Positions 4,414 to 5,181 of a DNA stretch of 5,181 bases are shown one piece after another (position 1 is the stretch's first letter; every line of letters begins with the position of its first letter). Origin of the DNA: an uncultured Lachnospiraceae bacterium (GTDB lineage Bacteria; Bacillota; Clostridia; Lachnospirales; Lachnospiraceae); NCBI GenBank assembly GCA_910583895.1, contig CAJTYJ010000084.1, forward strand, positions 1 to 5,181, in the 5' to 3' direction. Both the position numbers and the translations under genes were made by a program. The notes under the pieces are model-generated. The model saw only the letters and a list, made by a program, of their open reading frames with translations. It searched no databases and had not been told where the DNA came from.

Positions 4414-4911
4414 ATGACTGCACTGCAGATTGCCGACATCAAATCCTTTATGCAGAAACTTCTGCTCTTTGAATCCTTTGACCGTTTTCTTCTTCTGGAA
4501 GGCACCATCACCACTTTTTGCACCTTCCGGATAGACGGAACCCTTCAAAAATCTTATTATGCCCGGGAAGAACAGGAATTACTCGCAGACCGGAATCTTT
4601 CCCTCTGGGGGGAAGTCCGCCCTTTTTGCTTTGAGCTGATCCGGGGGAAAAGGACGCCTCTGTCCTTCCGGCTTGTCTTTCAGCTCTCTGCCACCAACAC
4701 AGCGAAACTGCTCGAAAAAGCCGGCATCCTGATCCCTCCCAGCCAGGTGCGGGGACTCTTGATCAACCTGAAGTATGACGGACATACTCTGCTCTGCACC
4801 ACCGGCACTTCCCTCGCAGTCTTTTCCATGGACAAAAAACTGGACCACGCCTGGGATGACATGGTCCAGAGATTTTTCCGCCAGCAGGGAATCCCCTTTG
4901 AACTGGTATAA
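4414..4911 (+). CDS. DUF5721-like conserved protein, function unknown
   Basis: The 165-residue product looks like the DUF5721 family, an uncharacterised group I know from Lachnospiraceae; I recognise it by overall sequence, not by a described function. Conserved-looking parts are an N-terminal IADIKSFMQKLLLFESFD (6-23), a strand-rich part TITTFCTFRIDG (31-42), SLWGEVRPFCFELIRGKRTP (63-82), GLLINLKYDGHTLLCTTGTS (114-133), and a C-terminal HAWDDMVQRFFRQQGIPFE (145-163). There is no signal peptide or membrane segment, so it is probably cytoplasmic. No catalytic motif stands out, though the basic RGKR and mixed strand/helix pattern could suit a binding protein; that is speculation. The start is fixed by AGGAGG at 4402-4407, and the gene has its own promoter. 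It ends 3 bp from the convergent htpG stop. Gene reality is secure; the family assignment is likely. Confidence 0.88.
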   Translation: MTALQIADIKSFMQKLLLFESFDRFLLLEGTITTFCTFRIDGTLQKSYYAREEQELLADRNLSLWGEVRPFCFELIRGKRTPLSFRLVFQLSATNTAKLLEKAGILIPPSQVRGLLINLKYDGHTLLCTTGTSLAVFSMDKKLDHAWDDMVQRFFRQQGIPFELV

Positions 4912-4914
4912 ATT

Positions 4915-5181
4915 CTATTTGGTAAGCAGCAACATGATCTCATTGCTCCTGGTGACAAACCGGGTCATGGCCTCCGGAGCCAGGGGCTGATGGCTGATCA
5001 TGGCCAGGTCGTAGAGCTGTTCACAGATCATATTCACATGCTCGCTCTCAGAATGCTCAAACAGGTATCTTACAAGCGCATGGTTTGCGTTCAGAACCAG
5101 GGTGGTGGAGGTGCCAAAGGCATTGGGATCCATGCCGTACATATTGTACATCTTCATCATCTCCTGCATCCTGCGGTTTTC
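4915..5181 (-). CDS. htpG: Molecular chaperone HtpG (Hsp90), C-terminal end only
   Basis: Only the last 88 residues lie in the window; the gene continues past the right edge. HtpG is the bacterial Hsp90, a cytoplasmic ATP-driven homodimeric chaperone. The visible part is its C-terminal dimerisation domain. It includes ENRRMQEMMKMYNMYGMD at the edge, then TTLVLNANHALVRYLFEHSE, ICEQLYDLAMISHQPLAPEAM and FVTRSNEIMLLLTK before a TAG stop. The NRRMQEMMKMY, LVLNANHxLVxYL and ICEQLYDLA motifs are characteristic of this domain. An in-frame ATG at 5169 is internal and not a start. The ATPase and middle domains cannot be assessed. The gene is convergent with the DUF5721-like gene, with 3 bp between stops. 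Identification is confident despite the partial length. Confidence 0.93.
   Translation of the reverse strand, partial: ENRRMQEMMKMYNMYGMDPNAFGTSTTLVLNANHALVRYLFEHSESEHVNMICEQLYDLAMISHQPLAPEAMTRFVTRSNEIMLLLTK

Overview
The window looks like chromosomal DNA from a Gram-positive, low-to-mid GC Firmicute, most likely a Lachnospiraceae member (Blautia/Dorea/Clostridium cluster XIVa type). The grounds are strong AGGAGG-type ribosome binding sites, sigma-A-like promoters, a DUF5721-type protein (a family I associate with Lachnospiraceae), a DegV protein and an HtpG chaperone. The genus is inference; no rRNA or other marker is present.

Layout: (1) 1-133 holds no gene I can support. (2) 134-1174, minus: argC, N-acetyl-gamma-glutamyl-phosphate reductase, complete. 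(3) 1175-1507: a divergent control region for arginine biosynthesis. It has back-to-back promoters for argC (minus) and argG (plus), two good ArgR/AhrC-type ARG boxes, and a second candidate argC promoter nearer the gene. It also holds a doubtful 49-codon upstream ORF whose stop overlaps the argC start. (4) 1508-2731, plus: argG, argininosuccinate synthase, complete. (5) 2732-2847: a likely promoter and a very GC-rich hairpin leading into 2848-3090, plus, an 80-residue single-pass membrane protein of unknown function. (6) 3091-3248: a 13-bp dyad between convergent genes, either a terminator or a small dispersed repeat. (7) 3249-4088, minus: a DegV-family (fatty-acid-binding type) protein. (8) 4089-4413: a divergent intergenic region with repeated TTACCACA motifs around a TATAAT, a 9-bp inverted repeat, and the promoter and ribosome binding site of the next gene. 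(9) 4414-4911, plus: a DUF5721-like protein of unknown function. (10) 4915-5181, minus: the 3' end of htpG, convergent with the previous gene and only 3 bp from it.

How the genes work together: argC acts in the N-acetylated half of the pathway (glutamate to ornithine) and argG in the citrulline-to-arginine half. Their divergent arrangement around shared ARG boxes implies joint repression by ArgR when arginine is plentiful. Neither argJ/argB/argD nor argH is visible, so the rest of the pathway lies outside the window. The small membrane protein, the DegV protein, the DUF5721-like protein and HtpG show no evident functional link to arginine synthesis and look like independent core genes.

I found no tRNA, rRNA, CRISPR array, transposase or phage gene, and no convincing new multi-gene system. 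The least explained items are the argC leader with its overlapping ORF, the GC-rich 5' hairpin before the small membrane protein, the 3143-3188 dyad, and the repeat-flanked TATAAT upstream of degV.
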